A DNA stretch of 64,000 bases from assembly GCA_963738375.1 (NCBI GenBank), contig CAVTWL010000004.1, positions 1,178,001 through 1,242,000 of the forward strand, in the 5' to 3' direction. This DNA comes from Bog-159 sp963738375. Its GTDB lineage: Bacteria > Acidobacteriota > Terriglobia > Bryobacterales > Bryobacteraceae. Under the pieces are notes generated by a model that saw only the letters and a program-made list of their open reading frames with translations, was not told the origin of the DNA and ran no database searches. Both the position numbers and the translations under genes were made by a program. Below are positions 17,649 through 27,398 of the stretch, piece after piece; position 1 is the stretch's first letter, and every line of letters starts with the position of its first letter.

Positions 17649-18746
17649 ATGGCGACAATGATGAATAGCTTGACAATAGCACCGCAAGACGAGCAGGCCT
17701 ACTGGGAAGCCAGTTTCTGGGCCGCTGTGGAGACGCGCGACCGGCAAATGGACGGCGTGTTTTTCTATGCCGTGATTTCGACGGGCGTTTATTGCCGGCC
17801 TTGGTGCGCTTCGCGGCGGCCGCGGCGGGAGAACGTCATTTTCTTCCAGCGAAGGGAGGCGGCGGAGCGGGCCGGGTTCCGGGCGTGCCTGCGGTGCAAG
17901 CCTGAGCGGGAGCGGGCGCGCGATGCGCAGGCGGAACTGGTGGAGCAGATCTGCCGGTATCTGGGAGGCCATCTCGACGAAGCTGTCTCGCTGGCGGGGC
18001 TGGGGCGGGGGTTGAAGCTGAGTCCGTTTCATTTGCAGCGGACGTTCAAGGCGGCGACGGGGATCACACCGCGGGCTTATGCGGATTTTTGCCGGCTGGA
18101 ATCGTTCAAGGGCGGGCTGCGCGCGGGACAAGCGATCACGCGGGCGATGTACGATGCCGGGTACGGGTCGAGCAGCCGCCTCTATGAAAAGACCGCGGCG
18201 CAATTGGGGATGAAGCCTACCGACTACCGGCGGGGCGGCGCGGGGCTGGAAATTCGCTACGACATCCTGAAAACGCCGGCGGGAAGGCTGCTGGTGGGGG
18301 CGACGGGCAAGGGCGTTTGCACGATTCAGTTTGGGGAGTCGGCGAAGGAACTGGAGGCGCGCGCGCGGGCGGAGTTTCCGGCGGCGGCGATGCGTCGGGA
18401 TGCTGCCTTTCTGGGGCCGTGGGCCGGGCAGTTGGTGGAGCATCTGGGCGGACGGTTGAAAAAGCTGGACGTGCCGCTGGATATTCAGGCGACGGCTTTT
18501 CAACGGCGCGTGTGGGAGTATCTGCAGACCATTCCGTATGGCGGAACGAAGTCATACGGGGAGATTGCCAAGGCCATCCGGGCGCCTAAGGCGGCGCGAG
18601 CGGTGGCACGAGCGTGCGCGACGAACCCGGTGGCGGTGGTGATTCCGTGCCATCGCGTGGTGCGAGGCGATGGCGCGGCGGGCGGATACCGCTGGGGGAT
18701 GGAGCGCAAACGCGCGCTACTGCGGGTGGAACGGGAGCAGGCCTAA
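17649..18746 (+). CDS. ada: Bifunctional Ada: methylphosphotriester/O6-methylguanine repair and transcriptional activator
   Basis: Three parts are visible in the usual order. The N-Ada zinc domain has GVYCRPWC and RACLRCKPE, giving the four cysteines; one of them normally accepts methyl from phosphotriesters. An AraC-type helix-turn-helix follows (residues about 95-190, SLAGLGRGLKLSPFHLQRTF). The C-terminal methyltransferase domain ends with the active-site IPCHRVVRGDG near residue 334. At 365 residues the length is normal. It acts as a suicide repair protein that, once methylated, activates alkylation-response genes. No alkA or alkB lies next to it. It points into the PadR gene, with its own promoter after the stop. 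Confidence 0.93.
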   Translation: MATMMNSLTIAPQDEQAYWEASFWAAVETRDRQMDGVFFYAVISTGVYCRPWCASRRPRRENVIFFQRREAAERAGFRACLRCKPERERARDAQAELVEQICRYLGGHLDEAVSLAGLGRGLKLSPFHLQRTFKAATGITPRAYADFCRLESFKGGLRAGQAITRAMYDAGYGSSSRLYEKTAAQLGMKPTDYRRGGAGLEIRYDILKTPAGRLLVGATGKGVCTIQFGESAKELEARARAEFPAAAMRRDAAFLGPWAGQLVEHLGGRLKKLDVPLDIQATAFQRRVWEYLQTIPYGGTKSYGEIAKAIRAPKAARAVARACATNPVAVVIPCHRVVRGDGAAGGYRWGMERKRALLRVEREQA

Positions 18747-18753
18747 GTTTCTG

Positions 18754-18782
18754 TTGACAGCGGGCATAGGCATCGATACAAT
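18754..18782 (+). promoter_or_regulatory. Near-consensus sigma-70 promoter of the PadR-ADOP operon
   Basis: TTGACA at 18754-18759, a 17-base spacer and TACAAT at 18777-18782. The expected transcription start, 6-7 bases after the -10 box, falls on or next to the ATG at 18789, so the PadR mRNA may be leaderless. Confidence 0.8.
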
Positions 18783-18803
18783 ACCCCTATGCCGTCTATG
18801 CCT
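18763..18803. promoter_or_regulatory. Inverted repeats over the PadR promoter, likely PadR operator
   Basis: GGCATAG at 18763-18769 is mirrored by CTATGCC at 18787-18793, and the overlapping AGGCAT (18769-18774) by ATGCCT (18798-18803). The dyads span the -10 box and the start codon. PadR proteins bind dyads of this kind and usually repress their own operon, so autoregulation is inferred. Confidence 0.55.
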
Positions 18804-19124
18804 AAGACCGATATGCCTTCCGGGGCGCTGGTCCTGCTGATCTTGCGCGTGCTCCGTTCGGGGGCGCTGCACGGATATGCGATCGCGCAAAAGATTCACG
18901 TTCTGTCGTCGGAGGTGCTGCGGGTGGAGGAGGGATCGCTCTACCCCGCCCTGCAGAAGATCCTGCTGAAGGGCTGGGTGACGGCCGAATGGGGGATTTC
19001 GGAGACCAATCGCAAGGTGCGTTTTTACCGGCTGACGGCGGCGGGGCGCAAGCAACTGGAAGCGGAACTCTCCGAATACGGCCGGGTGAACGAAGCAATC
19101 CAGACGATTCTGCGGACGGCTTGA
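18789..19124 (+). CDS. PadR-family transcriptional regulator
   Basis: A 111-residue winged-helix protein. GYAIAQKIHVLS and VEEGSLYPALQKILLKGWV are the characteristic PadR recognition-helix and wing region, followed by RFYRLTAAGRKQLEAEL. Starts at 18789, 18798 or 18810 are all possible. The -10 box position favours 18789 as a leaderless start; none has a good ribosome-binding site. It is the first gene of an operon with two permeases, starting 11 bases before the first. In acidobacteria PadR genes very often precede ADOP permeases, and repression of this operon is the likely job. Confidence 0.88.
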   Translation: MPSMPKTDMPSGALVLLILRVLRSGALHGYAIAQKIHVLSSEVLRVEEGSLYPALQKILLKGWVTAEWGISETNRKVRFYRLTAAGRKQLEAELSEYGRVNEAIQTILRTA

Positions 19125-19135
19125 GGAGGCGCGAC

Positions 19136-21670
19136 ATGAGAGAACTCCTGCGGCGTCTCAGATATTTGTTGCGGCGCAATCGCTTCGACAAAGAGCTGGC
19201 TAACGATTTGGAATTCCATCGCGAAATGGCGGGCGGAGCGCGGCTGGGCAATGCGCTGCGCCTGCGGGAAGAAGCGCGCGAGGCGTGGGGCTGGACTTGG
19301 ATCGACCGCTTTGGGCAGGACGTGCGCTATGCGGCGCGGATGCTGCGAAAGTCGCCCTGGTTTACGCTGGCGGCGGTTGCCATGCTGGCGATCGGGATCG
19401 GCGCGAACGTGGCGGTGTTCGGGTTTTTCGACGTGATCGTGCTGCGGCCGCTGGATATTAAGGACCCGGCTACCCTATTGCGGTTTCACCGGCGGTCGCC
19501 CCAGCAGTATGCGTTTGCGATGCCCTATCCGGAGATGAAGTTTTTTGGCGATCATGCGACGACGTTGAGCGCGGTGCTGGGGATGAATGTTTCCAGGCTG
19601 GCGGTGGAAGGCGAAGAGCAGCAGCCCGATTGCAACTTCGTCACGGCGGATTTCTTTTCGGAACTGGGGACGACGCCAAGGGTGGGGCGGCTGCTGGAAC
19701 AAGGGCGGGACGATGCGCCGGGAGCCGAACCGGTGGTGGTGCTGGACGAAGGATTCTGGCGGCGGCATTACGGCGGAGATCCGTCGGCGGTGGGCGGGAT
19801 CATTCGTTTGAACGGAAAGCCGGCCACGATTGTTGGGGTGGCGCGCAGCGAGTTCAGCGGGCTGAGTTTGAACAATCCGTCGATTTGGGCGCCCATCACG
19901 CAGCAGCCGTATTTCGCGGCCGGCAGCAAGTTGCTCGAAGATTTTTCGGCGAACAACGTGCGCATGTGGGGACGGCTGCGGGCGGGCGCCACGCCGAAAG
20001 CGGCGGAACAGGAACTGGCGGCGTTGGCGGCGCAGTTGCGCAAAGAGCGTCCCGACGAGATTTGGGAGAAGGAAGCTTTACCCAGTGAAGAGGCGGGATA
20101 TGCGAAGAGCTTGATGTTCGGGGACCGGAATGGTACGGGCTCCGAGGGCAAGCCGGAGTTGTATCCGGTATTCGCGACGGTGGCGGCGCTGGGCTTGCTG
20201 ATCCTCGCGGTGGCTTGCGGCAACCTGGGCAGCCTGCTGCTGGCGCGCGGCGTGGCGCGCGAGCGGGAGATCGCGATTCGAGTGTCCGTGGGCGCCGGAA
20301 AGGGACGGCTGCTGCGGCAGTTGTTCACGGAGAGCCTGATGCTGGCGCTGCTGGGATCGGCGGCGGGCCTGGTAGCGGGTTACGCCGTGCTGCGGGCGCT
20401 GCTGGCGGCGACGTACCGGCCGGCATGGCTGAATCCCGCGCCGGATTGGCGGGTGGTGGTATTTGCCTTGGGAACGGGATTGGTTTCGGCGGTTTTCTTT
20501 GGGCTGACTCCGGCGCTACAGGCGGCGCGGCAGCGGCATCGGGCAACCTTCGCGCGGCAAGTGCTGGTAGGCGCGCAGGTGGCGGCGAGCTGCGTTTTGC
20601 TGATTGTGGCCGGATTACTGGGGCGCGCGTTGGAGCATGCCCTGTCGGCCAATCCGGGATTCGATTACGAGCACGTGATGGCCATCGATCCGGGGCTGGG
20701 ACGGCACGGTTATACGCCCGCGAGGGCACAGGCGTACATGCAGACGTTGAAGGAAAAACTGCTTTCTCTGCCCGGCGTGACGTCGGTGTCGCTGGCGCTG
20801 AGTCCTCCGCTGGGGCGGCGATCGGAAGTTGCGGGCATGACGATTGATGGGCGGGCACTGCGCATCCAGATGAACCGGGTAGACCCCGCATTTCTGGAGA
20901 CCATGAAGATTCCGTTATTGCGAGGTAGAAATCTGCTGCCGGGAGAACCCCACGCGGTGATGATCGGCGAGTCTTTGGCGCGGGCGGCTTTTCCGGGGCA
21001 GGATGCGCTGGGAAAGACATTCACGATGGACGACAATTTCCGGATCGTGGGGATTGTGGGCACGGCGCGGCTGGTGAAGTTGGAAGACTCCGATTCGGTG
21101 GAAGTATATTTTCCGCTGACGGCGGCGGATATGCCCGCCGCGGCCGTGCTGGTGAGGACGGCGAGAGCTTCCGAGGATTTGACGCGGGCGGTGTCGGCTG
21201 CGGCGAAGGCGGTGGAACCGAACACTTATCCGGAAGTGCAATTGCTGAAGGCGGGATTTCAGAGGAAGCTGCGGGGAGCGCAGGACAGTGCCCTGGTGGT
21301 GAGCCTGTTGGGAGCGATCGCGGATTTGTTGGCGTGCCTTGGGATTGTCGGGGTGGTGGCTTACGCCGTCTCGCAACGAACGCGGGAGATCGGAATCCGG
21401 ATGGCGCTGGGCGCGGGTCCAGCGAATATTTTGACGGTGGTACTGCGGCAGTTTTCGCGGCCGGTGGCGGCGGGGCTGCTGGCCGGAATCGGAGGGGCGG
21501 CGGCGATTTCGGGCGCGCTGCGGAGCCAGCTTTTCGGTTTAAGTAATCTGGACGTTACGGCTTATGCGGCGGCGATTGGGGTGTTCGCGGCGAGCGCGGC
21601 GGTGGCGGCGGTTTGGCCGGCGCGGCGGGCGCTGCGAGTGGATCCGATGCAGTCGTTGCGGCACGAGTAA
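19136..21670 (+). CDS. ADOP-type MacB/FtsX permease, first copy
   Basis: An 844-residue membrane protein starting 6 bases after GAGGAGG. The N-terminal 60 residues (MRELLRRLRYLLRRNRF, ELANDLEFHREMAGG) are the short cytoplasmic segment specific to the acidobacterial duplicated orphan permease family. MLRKSPWFTLAAVAMLAIGIGANVAV starts the MacB periplasmic-core half, here cut at 20 in the real motif PWFTLAAVAMLAIG. Two FtsX-type permease domains follow, the second ending VDPMQSLRHE. No ATPase gene accompanies it, hence 'orphan'. Role unknown; the fold is that of mechanotransmission ABC permeases. The frame is intact. Confidence 0.88.
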   Translation: MRELLRRLRYLLRRNRFDKELANDLEFHREMAGGARLGNALRLREEAREAWGWTWIDRFGQDVRYAARMLRKSPWFTLAAVAMLAIGIGANVAVFGFFDVIVLRPLDIKDPATLLRFHRRSPQQYAFAMPYPEMKFFGDHATTLSAVLGMNVSRLAVEGEEQQPDCNFVTADFFSELGTTPRVGRLLEQGRDDAPGAEPVVVLDEGFWRRHYGGDPSAVGGIIRLNGKPATIVGVARSEFSGLSLNNPSIWAPITQQPYFAAGSKLLEDFSANNVRMWGRLRAGATPKAAEQELAALAAQLRKERPDEIWEKEALPSEEAGYAKSLMFGDRNGTGSEGKPELYPVFATVAALGLLILAVACGNLGSLLLARGVAREREIAIRVSVGAGKGRLLRQLFTESLMLALLGSAAGLVAGYAVLRALLAATYRPAWLNPAPDWRVVVFALGTGLVSAVFFGLTPALQAARQRHRATFARQVLVGAQVAASCVLLIVAGLLGRALEHALSANPGFDYEHVMAIDPGLGRHGYTPARAQAYMQTLKEKLLSLPGVTSVSLALSPPLGRRSEVAGMTIDGRALRIQMNRVDPAFLETMKIPLLRGRNLLPGEPHAVMIGESLARAAFPGQDALGKTFTMDDNFRIVGIVGTARLVKLEDSDSVEVYFPLTAADMPAAAVLVRTARASEDLTRAVSAAAKAVEPNTYPEVQLLKAGFQRKLRGAQDSALVVSLLGAIADLLACLGIVGVVAYAVSQRTREIGIRMALGAGPANILTVVLRQFSRPVAAGLLAGIGGAAAISGALRSQLFGLSNLDVTAYAAAIGVFAASAAVAAVWPARRALRVDPMQSLRHE

Positions 21671-21673
21671 ATC

Positions 21674-24174
21674 ATGAAGACATTTTTGCGAAGGCTCTAT
21701 TATTTGATGCATCGCCGGCGGCTGGATGGCGAATTGGCGAACGACTTGGAATTTCACCGGGAGATGGCAGGCGGCGCGGATGTGGGCAATGCGCTGCAAT
21801 TACGCGAGCAGGCGCGGGACGCATGGGGGTGGACCTGGATCGACCGGCTTGGGGCAGGATTTGCGGTACGGTGCGAGGATGCTGCGCAGGTCCCCCGGGT
21901 TCACGGCGGCGGCGGTACTGATGCTGGCGCTGGGCGTAGGCGTGAATGTAGCGGCGTTCGGATTCTTCGACCTGATGTTTCTACGGCCGCTGCCGGTGCG
22001 CGATCCGGCAACGCTACTGCGGTTCGACCGGGCCGGGGCCGACGGCTACTCGGACAATTTCTCTTACGCGGAGGTTTCGTTTTACAAAGAGCACGCAAAG
22101 ACTTTGTCCGCGGTGATGGCGGTCAGTTTCGGCAGGCTGGCGATGGAAGGGAGTGCGCAACAGATCGACGTACATTTCGTGACCGGGAATTTCTTTCAGG
22201 AACTGGGCGGGCGCGCGTCGGCAGGACGGCTGATGGATCCGGCCCGGGATGAGGCGGCGGGCGCCGAGGCGGTGGTTGTACTGAGCGCTGGATTGTGGCA
22301 GCGGCAGTTCGGCGGAGATGCGGGGATCGTCGGCAGGAGCATTCGCTTGAATCAGAAGCCGGTGACGGTGGTCGGGGTGGCGTCGAAGGAGTTCAGCGGA
22401 CTGGGATCGGGAACGCCGGCATTGTGGGCGCTGATCGAACAGGCGCCGTACTTCATGAAAGGGAGCCGTTTGCATGATTTCGCCGATGGCGGAGTGAGCG
22501 CGTTTATGTGGGGGCGGCTACAGGCGGGCGTGACGCCACGGGCGGCGGAGGCGGAATTGCAATCGCTGGCAGCGGAGTTGCATAGCCAGCATCCGAAGGA
22601 CATTTGGGAAAAGGAGAGCCTACCCAGCCAACCGGGTGGCTATGCGAACCGGATCCGGCACGAGATGATTCCCGCTCTGCTGCTGGCCGGCGCGCTGGGA
22701 CTTTTGATTCTGGCGGCGGCGTGCGCGAATCTGGGGAGCTTGCTGCTGGCGCGCGGCGTGGCGCGGCGGCGGGAGATGGCGATTCGGGCATCGGTAGGCG
22801 CCGGGCGGACGCGATTGATCCGGCAGTTGTTCACGGAAAGCCTGCTGCTGGCGGGATTGGGGACGGCGGCGGGACTGTTGGTTGGATATGTCGTGGTGCG
22901 GGCGCTGGCGGCGTGGGCGGAATTGCCGGTGTGGTTGAATCCGGCGCCGGATTGGCGCTTGATCGCGTTCGCGACGGGCATGGGATTTGCGGCGGCGATA
23001 TTATTTGGGCTGACGCCGGCGTGGGAAACGGCCCGGCAGCGGCATGGACGCCGGTTCGCGCGCCAGTTTACGATTGGGGCGCAGGTGGCGGCGAGTTGCG
23101 TGCTGCTGATTGTGGCGGCCTTGCTGGTGCGGGCGCTCAATCGCGCGATGTTTGCGGGCTGGGGATTCGACAGCCAGCAGGTGATGACCATCGATCCGCA
23201 GTTTCACGGCGCTTCGGAGGAAGAGGCGCGGTCGTGGATCGAGACGGCCCGGACGCGGATTGGCGGGTTGCCGGGGGTGGCCGCGGTGTCGATGGCATCG
23301 AATCCGCCGCTGGGCAATCGCTGGACGGTGGCGAAAGCCGACATCGGTGGAAAGCGGGGTAAACGTTCATTTCAACCATGTGGACGGGGCTTTTTTCCGG
23401 ACGATGCAGATCGCGCTGCTGCGCGGGCGGACACTGAGGCCGGGGGATACGCGGGAAGTGGTGATTGGCGAATCGCTGGCGCGGCTGCGGTGGCCGTCGG
23501 AAGATCCTATCGGCAAGATGCTGCGGGTGGGCAACGACGATTATCCGGTGGTCGGGGTAGTGGGCAGTGCGCGGCTGGTATCGCCGGAGGATTCGGACTC
23601 AGTAGAGGTTTATCAGGCGGCGGACGGCGGGATTCTACCTTCGATGGTGATGCTGGTGCGGACCAGCGTTGCGCCGGAGGGTCTGGTGGGCGCGGTGACG
23701 GCTACAGTGAAGGCGATTGACCCGAAGATGTTTCCGGAAGTGCAATTGATGAAGACGGCCTACCGGGGCAAGCTGCAGACGGCGGAATATAGCGCGTTGG
23801 CGGTGAGCCTGTTGGGGGCGATTGCGCTGGTGTTGGCGTGCGCGGGGCTGGCGGGACTAGTAGCGTACGGCGTTTCCCAGCGCACGAAAGAGATTGGCAT
23901 CCGGATGGCGCTGGGAGCGCGGCCGGGGCATGTGCTGGGGATTGCGCTGCGGCAATTCGCTTGGCCCGTTGGCGTTGGGCTGGTGGTGGGGGTGGGTGGC
24001 GCGGCGGTATTGTCGCAGGTGTTGCGGCGGTTATTGTATGGAGTTGGAAATTTGGATGCGACGGCTTATTTGGCGGCGATGGGGCTGTTTGCGGTTACGG
24101 TGACGGGGGCGGCGGTGATAGCGGCGATGCGGGCGTTGCGGGTGGATCCGTTACGGGCGCTGCGGTATGAGTAG
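21674..24174 (+). CDS. ADOP-type MacB/FtsX permease, second copy (two single-base breaks)
   Basis: A paralogue of the preceding gene, beginning 3 bases after its stop. The ADOP N-terminus is clear (ELANDLEFHREMAGG, the same words as in copy one). The frame breaks at a GGGG near 21851, where removing one G gives DRLGQDLRYGARMLRRSPGF, and at a GGGG near 23356, where removing one G gives DIGGKRVNVHFNHVDG. After repair it is about 830 residues and ends VDPLRALRYE. Both breaks are in G-runs, consistent with sequencing error. The two permeases may form a heteromer, since the tandem arrangement and the common PadR promoter imply equal expression. Function is unknown. Confidence 0.8.
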
Positions 24175-24180
24175 ACGCTT

Positions 24181-25236
24181 TCACGACTCGAAGGGGAGGA
24201 CTACTTCGACACGGTAGTCGCGTTCCTGGTGATGGATGGCCATGTCGGCGCGGTCGCCGAAGCGGGCCAGGAGGCGGCGCTTGACGATTTGCAGGCCTAG
24301 CCCGTTGCGTTTGGCGGCTGAGCCTTCGGGGTCGAAGGGGTTCGCTACGCTGATGTGCAGGGCGTTTTCTACGCGCCAGGCGGCTAAGGCGATGGCGCCG
24401 CCATCGACCATGCTGGCGATGCCGTGCTTGACGGCGTTCTCGACCAGGGGCTGAAGCAGGAGGGGGGGGACTTGGGCGGCTTCGCACTCGGGTTCGATGT
24501 GCTGTTCGATGGTGAGGCGTCCGCCGAAACGCACCTGTTCGACACTGAGGTAGTTGTGAGCCAGGGACAGTTCTTCGCTGAGGGGGACGCTTTCCCGCTC
24601 GCCCACGCGCAAGCTGCTGCGCAAGAAATCCGACAGGCGCACGCACATTTCGCGGGCGCGCGTGGCGTCGATGCCGGCGAGGGCGCTGATGGAATTCAGG
24701 CTATTAAAAAGGAAGTGGGGATTGATCTGGGCTTTGAGGGCTTTCAGTTCCGCATCGCGGGCGGCTACCTGGGCCTGCATTTCACGATTCAGGGCTTCCT
24801 TAGATTCCTCGACGGAGGCCATGGCGTAATGCATGCCGGCGGAGAGCAGATAGAGCAGCACGCCCATGCCGAACAGCAGCGGCGCGTGGGGGCGGAAGCG
24901 CTGATCGACGGAGTGGAAGACTTCGAAGCGCGAGAGCAGCACGGCCATGCCGCGCGCTATGGCTAGGAGTAAGATGCTGCCGCCGATGGCCGCGGCGAAA
25001 TTGGTGGTGAGGATGCGGGTGGCCGAACCGGGGCGAAGCGGCGTCATGCGCACCACATACCAGGGCGACAGGCACACGAACGCATAAACCAGGCACGCGG
25101 GCACCACGATGGCGGCGCTGGCCTGCCAGCCTAGGGTGCCCGAGGCTTCGAGCACGTAGACCAGCAGGCCGGCCAGCGGAATCCAACCGATTAAGTAGAC
25201 GGCGAGGGCTGCGCCGGAAACCAGGAGCGGGTGCAT
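24181..25236 (-). CDS. LytS/YehU-type sensor histidine kinase
   Basis: A 351-residue protein with about five N-terminal membrane spans, a coiled-coil stretch (EALNREMQAQVAARDAEL) and the His_kinase signature LKAQINPHFLFNSLNSISAL. NPHFLFN contains the phosphorylated His of this family. The ATPase part has PLVENAVKHGI (N box) and RNGLGLQIVKRRL (G box). Such kinases normally sit next to a LytTR response regulator, but none is found here: downstream is the convergent permease gene, and upstream, 8 bases away, is a LiaF-like gene. That pairing suggests cell-envelope stress sensing. The partner regulator must lie elsewhere. Confidence 0.85.
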   Translation of the reverse strand: MHPLLVSGAALAVYLIGWIPLAGLLVYVLEASGTLGWQASAAIVVPACLVYAFVCLSPWYVVRMTPLRPGSATRILTTNFAAAIGGSILLLAIARGMAVLLSRFEVFHSVDQRFRPHAPLLFGMGVLLYLLSAGMHYAMASVEESKEALNREMQAQVAARDAELKALKAQINPHFLFNSLNSISALAGIDATRAREMCVRLSDFLRSSLRVGERESVPLSEELSLAHNYLSVEQVRFGGRLTIEQHIEPECEAAQVPPLLLQPLVENAVKHGIASMVDGGAIALAAWRVENALHISVANPFDPEGSAAKRNGLGLQIVKRRLLARFGDRADMAIHHQERDYRVEVVLPFES

Positions 25237-25244
25237 GGGGGCAC

Positions 25245-26021
25245 CTAATTTTTGACGCCCAAGCCCCCGAATATCGTGGAGCCGCGGATGATGACGCGCT
25301 TGGGATTGGGAACCAGGCGCGGGTCGGGCTGATGCGTTTTGTCTTCGTGGCCTCCGAAGATACCGGTGACCTGGACCTGGGCGAGCCAGGTATCGGGTAC
25401 GCGGATTTCGAAGCCGCCAAAGACAGCGTTGACCGTGACAACGGCTTCATCGGCGGACATGGTGGCATTGCGCAGGTCGAGCCCGCCGCCGCCGAAGACG
25501 GCGACGAGTTCAGCGCCGCGGAAATCGCCGCTGACTTTGCGGTTGCTGCCGCCGAATAGTGAAAACATGTTGCAGGTGCCCGGAGCCTGGGGCTGATCGG
25601 GACCGAAGCGCAGCCCGGTCCGGAAACCGGCGAAGCCGTCCGCGCCTTTGCCTTCCAAGGCGCCCCAGAGGGTCATGAAGCCGAAAGCGATGATGGCCAG
25701 CGGCCAGAGATCCCAGAGGCTGCGGTTGTTGAAGAAGGGCAAATGCAGCTTGTCGGCCATGAACACGACACCGACCAGGAGGACGATGGCGCCGCCGGTG
25801 CGGGCGGAAGTGTCTCGGGAATCGACAATTTTCGCGAGTCCGACGGCGATGAGGATGACGGGCCAATAGCTCCAGACGTTGCCGACGGGGACACCGAAGT
25901 TGTCGAGCAGGAAAAGCACGCCGATGGCGACGATGGCCAGTCCGAAGATCATGCTGGCGCTGATGCTGCCGGCATCGTTGTCCGCCGCGGGCTGCCAGGT
26001 GGGGCGCGTTTGGTTTTCCAT
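25245..26021 (-). CDS. LiaF-like membrane protein with LiaI-type N-terminal spans
   Basis: A 258-residue protein. The first 130 residues hold two pairs of hydrophobic spans with VLFLLDNFGVPVG and WPVILIAVGLAKIVDS, the LiaI/LiaF-like transmembrane unit (DUF5668 type). The C-terminal half is beta-helix-like, with repeated Phe-Gly-Gly turns (LVAVFGGGGLDLRN, AVFGGFEIRVP, GIFGGHEDK, STIFGGLGVKN), as in the cell-wall-active antibiotic response domain of LiaF. In Firmicutes LiaF restrains a cell-envelope-stress kinase. Here the next gene is a LytS-like kinase 8 bases away, so a similar inhibitory role is a fair inference. Confidence 0.78.
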   Translation of the reverse strand: MENQTRPTWQPAADNDAGSISASMIFGLAIVAIGVLFLLDNFGVPVGNVWSYWPVILIAVGLAKIVDSRDTSARTGGAIVLLVGVVFMADKLHLPFFNNRSLWDLWPLAIIAFGFMTLWGALEGKGADGFAGFRTGLRFGPDQPQAPGTCNMFSLFGGSNRKVSGDFRGAELVAVFGGGGLDLRNATMSADEAVVTVNAVFGGFEIRVPDTWLAQVQVTGIFGGHEDKTHQPDPRLVPNPKRVIIRGSTIFGGLGVKN

Positions 26022-26186
26022 GTCTGCTCTCCTGCTTGCAGATTAGCCTGAGGCGGCGGCTAAGTCCTGTGTTTTTCGGCAAAAAGCCGTGTGTCACCGG
26101 TAAGTGGCGAACTGCCGGGGCGACGGGCGGGGTGACCGGGGGCCGGCGGATTAAAGCTTTGGGGGCTTGCGGACGATTACAGGGGC

Positions 26187-27200
26187 GTGATTTCGATCAA
26201 AAAGTTGATGGACCGGGATAAACAGGATTTGTTCCAGGCGAGCCTGGAATCCTATCGGGCGGTGCTCAATGTCATTGGAGAAAGCGGGGTACAGGCGTGC
26301 CCGCCGATCGGTTCGACTTTGCGGGAGAGCCTGCTGAATCTGCAGAGCAGCCTGGGGGCGGAAGCGAGCGCCGATGAACTGGAGAAATCGCGGCGCCAGG
26401 CAGAGGCTGAGATCACCCAGTGGGGGAGCGGCGCGGCCGGTTATTTCAAGGCGCGCGCCGCGGAAGTAAAAGAACTGATGCTGATTCTGGCGCAGGCGGC
26501 GGAACTCACCGGCGAGCGCGATCAGCGGTATATGCGGCAATTCCACGAATTCACGGGACGGCTGGAGGCCATGGCGGACTTGCACGATCTGCCCATGATT
26601 CGGGATTCACTGGTGAAGAGCGCCATGGAATTGAAGCACTGCGTGGAGGCCATGGCGGAGGAGAGCCAAAAATCGGTGGCGCGCCTGCGGGCGGATATGC
26701 AAACCTACCAGACGCGGCTGGACGATGCGGAGCGGCTGGCGAGCCTGGACCCTTTGACGGGGCTGGATAACCGAAGGGGCGTGGAGATGTCGATCGAGCT
26801 GCGCATGGCGCAGAAGAAACCGTTTTCGGTGCTGCTTCTCGATCTGAACGGGTTCAAGCAAACGAACGACACCTATGGGCATCAGGCAGCCGATGAGTTG
26901 TTGAAGCAGTTTAGCAGTGAGCTGAAGTCGGGATTCCGGGCGACGGATGTGGTGGGCCGGGTGGGCGGCGACGAATTCATTGTGGTGCTGGATGCGGGGT
27001 TGCAGGAGGCGGACGGTCACATTAAGAGAATTGCGCGGTGGGTTTTTGGGGATTATACGGTGCAGACGGGCAATGGCAGCAAGAAGGTTCCGTTGACGGC
27101 GGCGGTTGGGGCGGCGGAATGGAAGGCGGGAGATACGCTGCGATCACTCATGGATCGGGCGGACGCGGCGATGTATCGAGACAAGCGTAAGGGTGGGTAG
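26187..27200 (+). CDS. Diguanylate cyclase (GGDEF protein)
   Basis: A 337-residue soluble protein. Residues 1-180 are helical with no named sensor domain. The GGDEF domain follows, with DPLTGLDNRRG at its start and RVGGDEFIVV as the active site. RATD lies exactly five residues before GGDEF, which is the RxxD product-inhibition (I) site. It should therefore make cyclic di-GMP from GTP and be feedback-inhibited. The start is either GTG at 26187 or ATG at 26208; the AGGGG at 26181 is too close to the first, so ATG may be the true start. It is divergent from the LiaF-like gene, with a 165-base gap. Confidence 0.88.
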   Translation: MISIKKLMDRDKQDLFQASLESYRAVLNVIGESGVQACPPIGSTLRESLLNLQSSLGAEASADELEKSRRQAEAEITQWGSGAAGYFKARAAEVKELMLILAQAAELTGERDQRYMRQFHEFTGRLEAMADLHDLPMIRDSLVKSAMELKHCVEAMAEESQKSVARLRADMQTYQTRLDDAERLASLDPLTGLDNRRGVEMSIELRMAQKKPFSVLLLDLNGFKQTNDTYGHQAADELLKQFSSELKSGFRATDVVGRVGGDEFIVVLDAGLQEADGHIKRIARWVFGDYTVQTGNGSKKVPLTAAVGAAEWKAGDTLRSLMDRADAAMYRDKRKGG

Positions 27201-27398
27201 TTAGAACTCGAAGTCCACCACTTCGGTGGTTTGGCCGGTATAGCCGGAGGCCAGCATAAAGTTGATGCTGGCGGAGGATGGCGCCGCGGAACTCGCGGAC
27301 GGTACCCGGACGATGCCGTCGCCTGGCGGTTTGCGTCCGACTTCCTCGGATTCGGCTCGCGCCTGGGCGGGAGAAGGCGGCATCGTAGCACGAACCAT
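27201..27398 (-). CDS. Possible small protein of 65 residues
   Basis: A short open frame convergent with the diguanylate cyclase and ending right at its stop. Its C-terminus FMLASGYTGQTTEVVDFEF looks protein-like, while the N-terminal half is Pro/Ala-rich. There is no family match I can name. It lies divergent from nikR, so it could be read from the same control region. Weak support. Confidence 0.25.
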   Translation of the reverse strand: MVRATMPPSPAQARAESEEVGRKPPGDGIVRVPSASSAAPSSASINFMLASGYTGQTTEVVDFEF

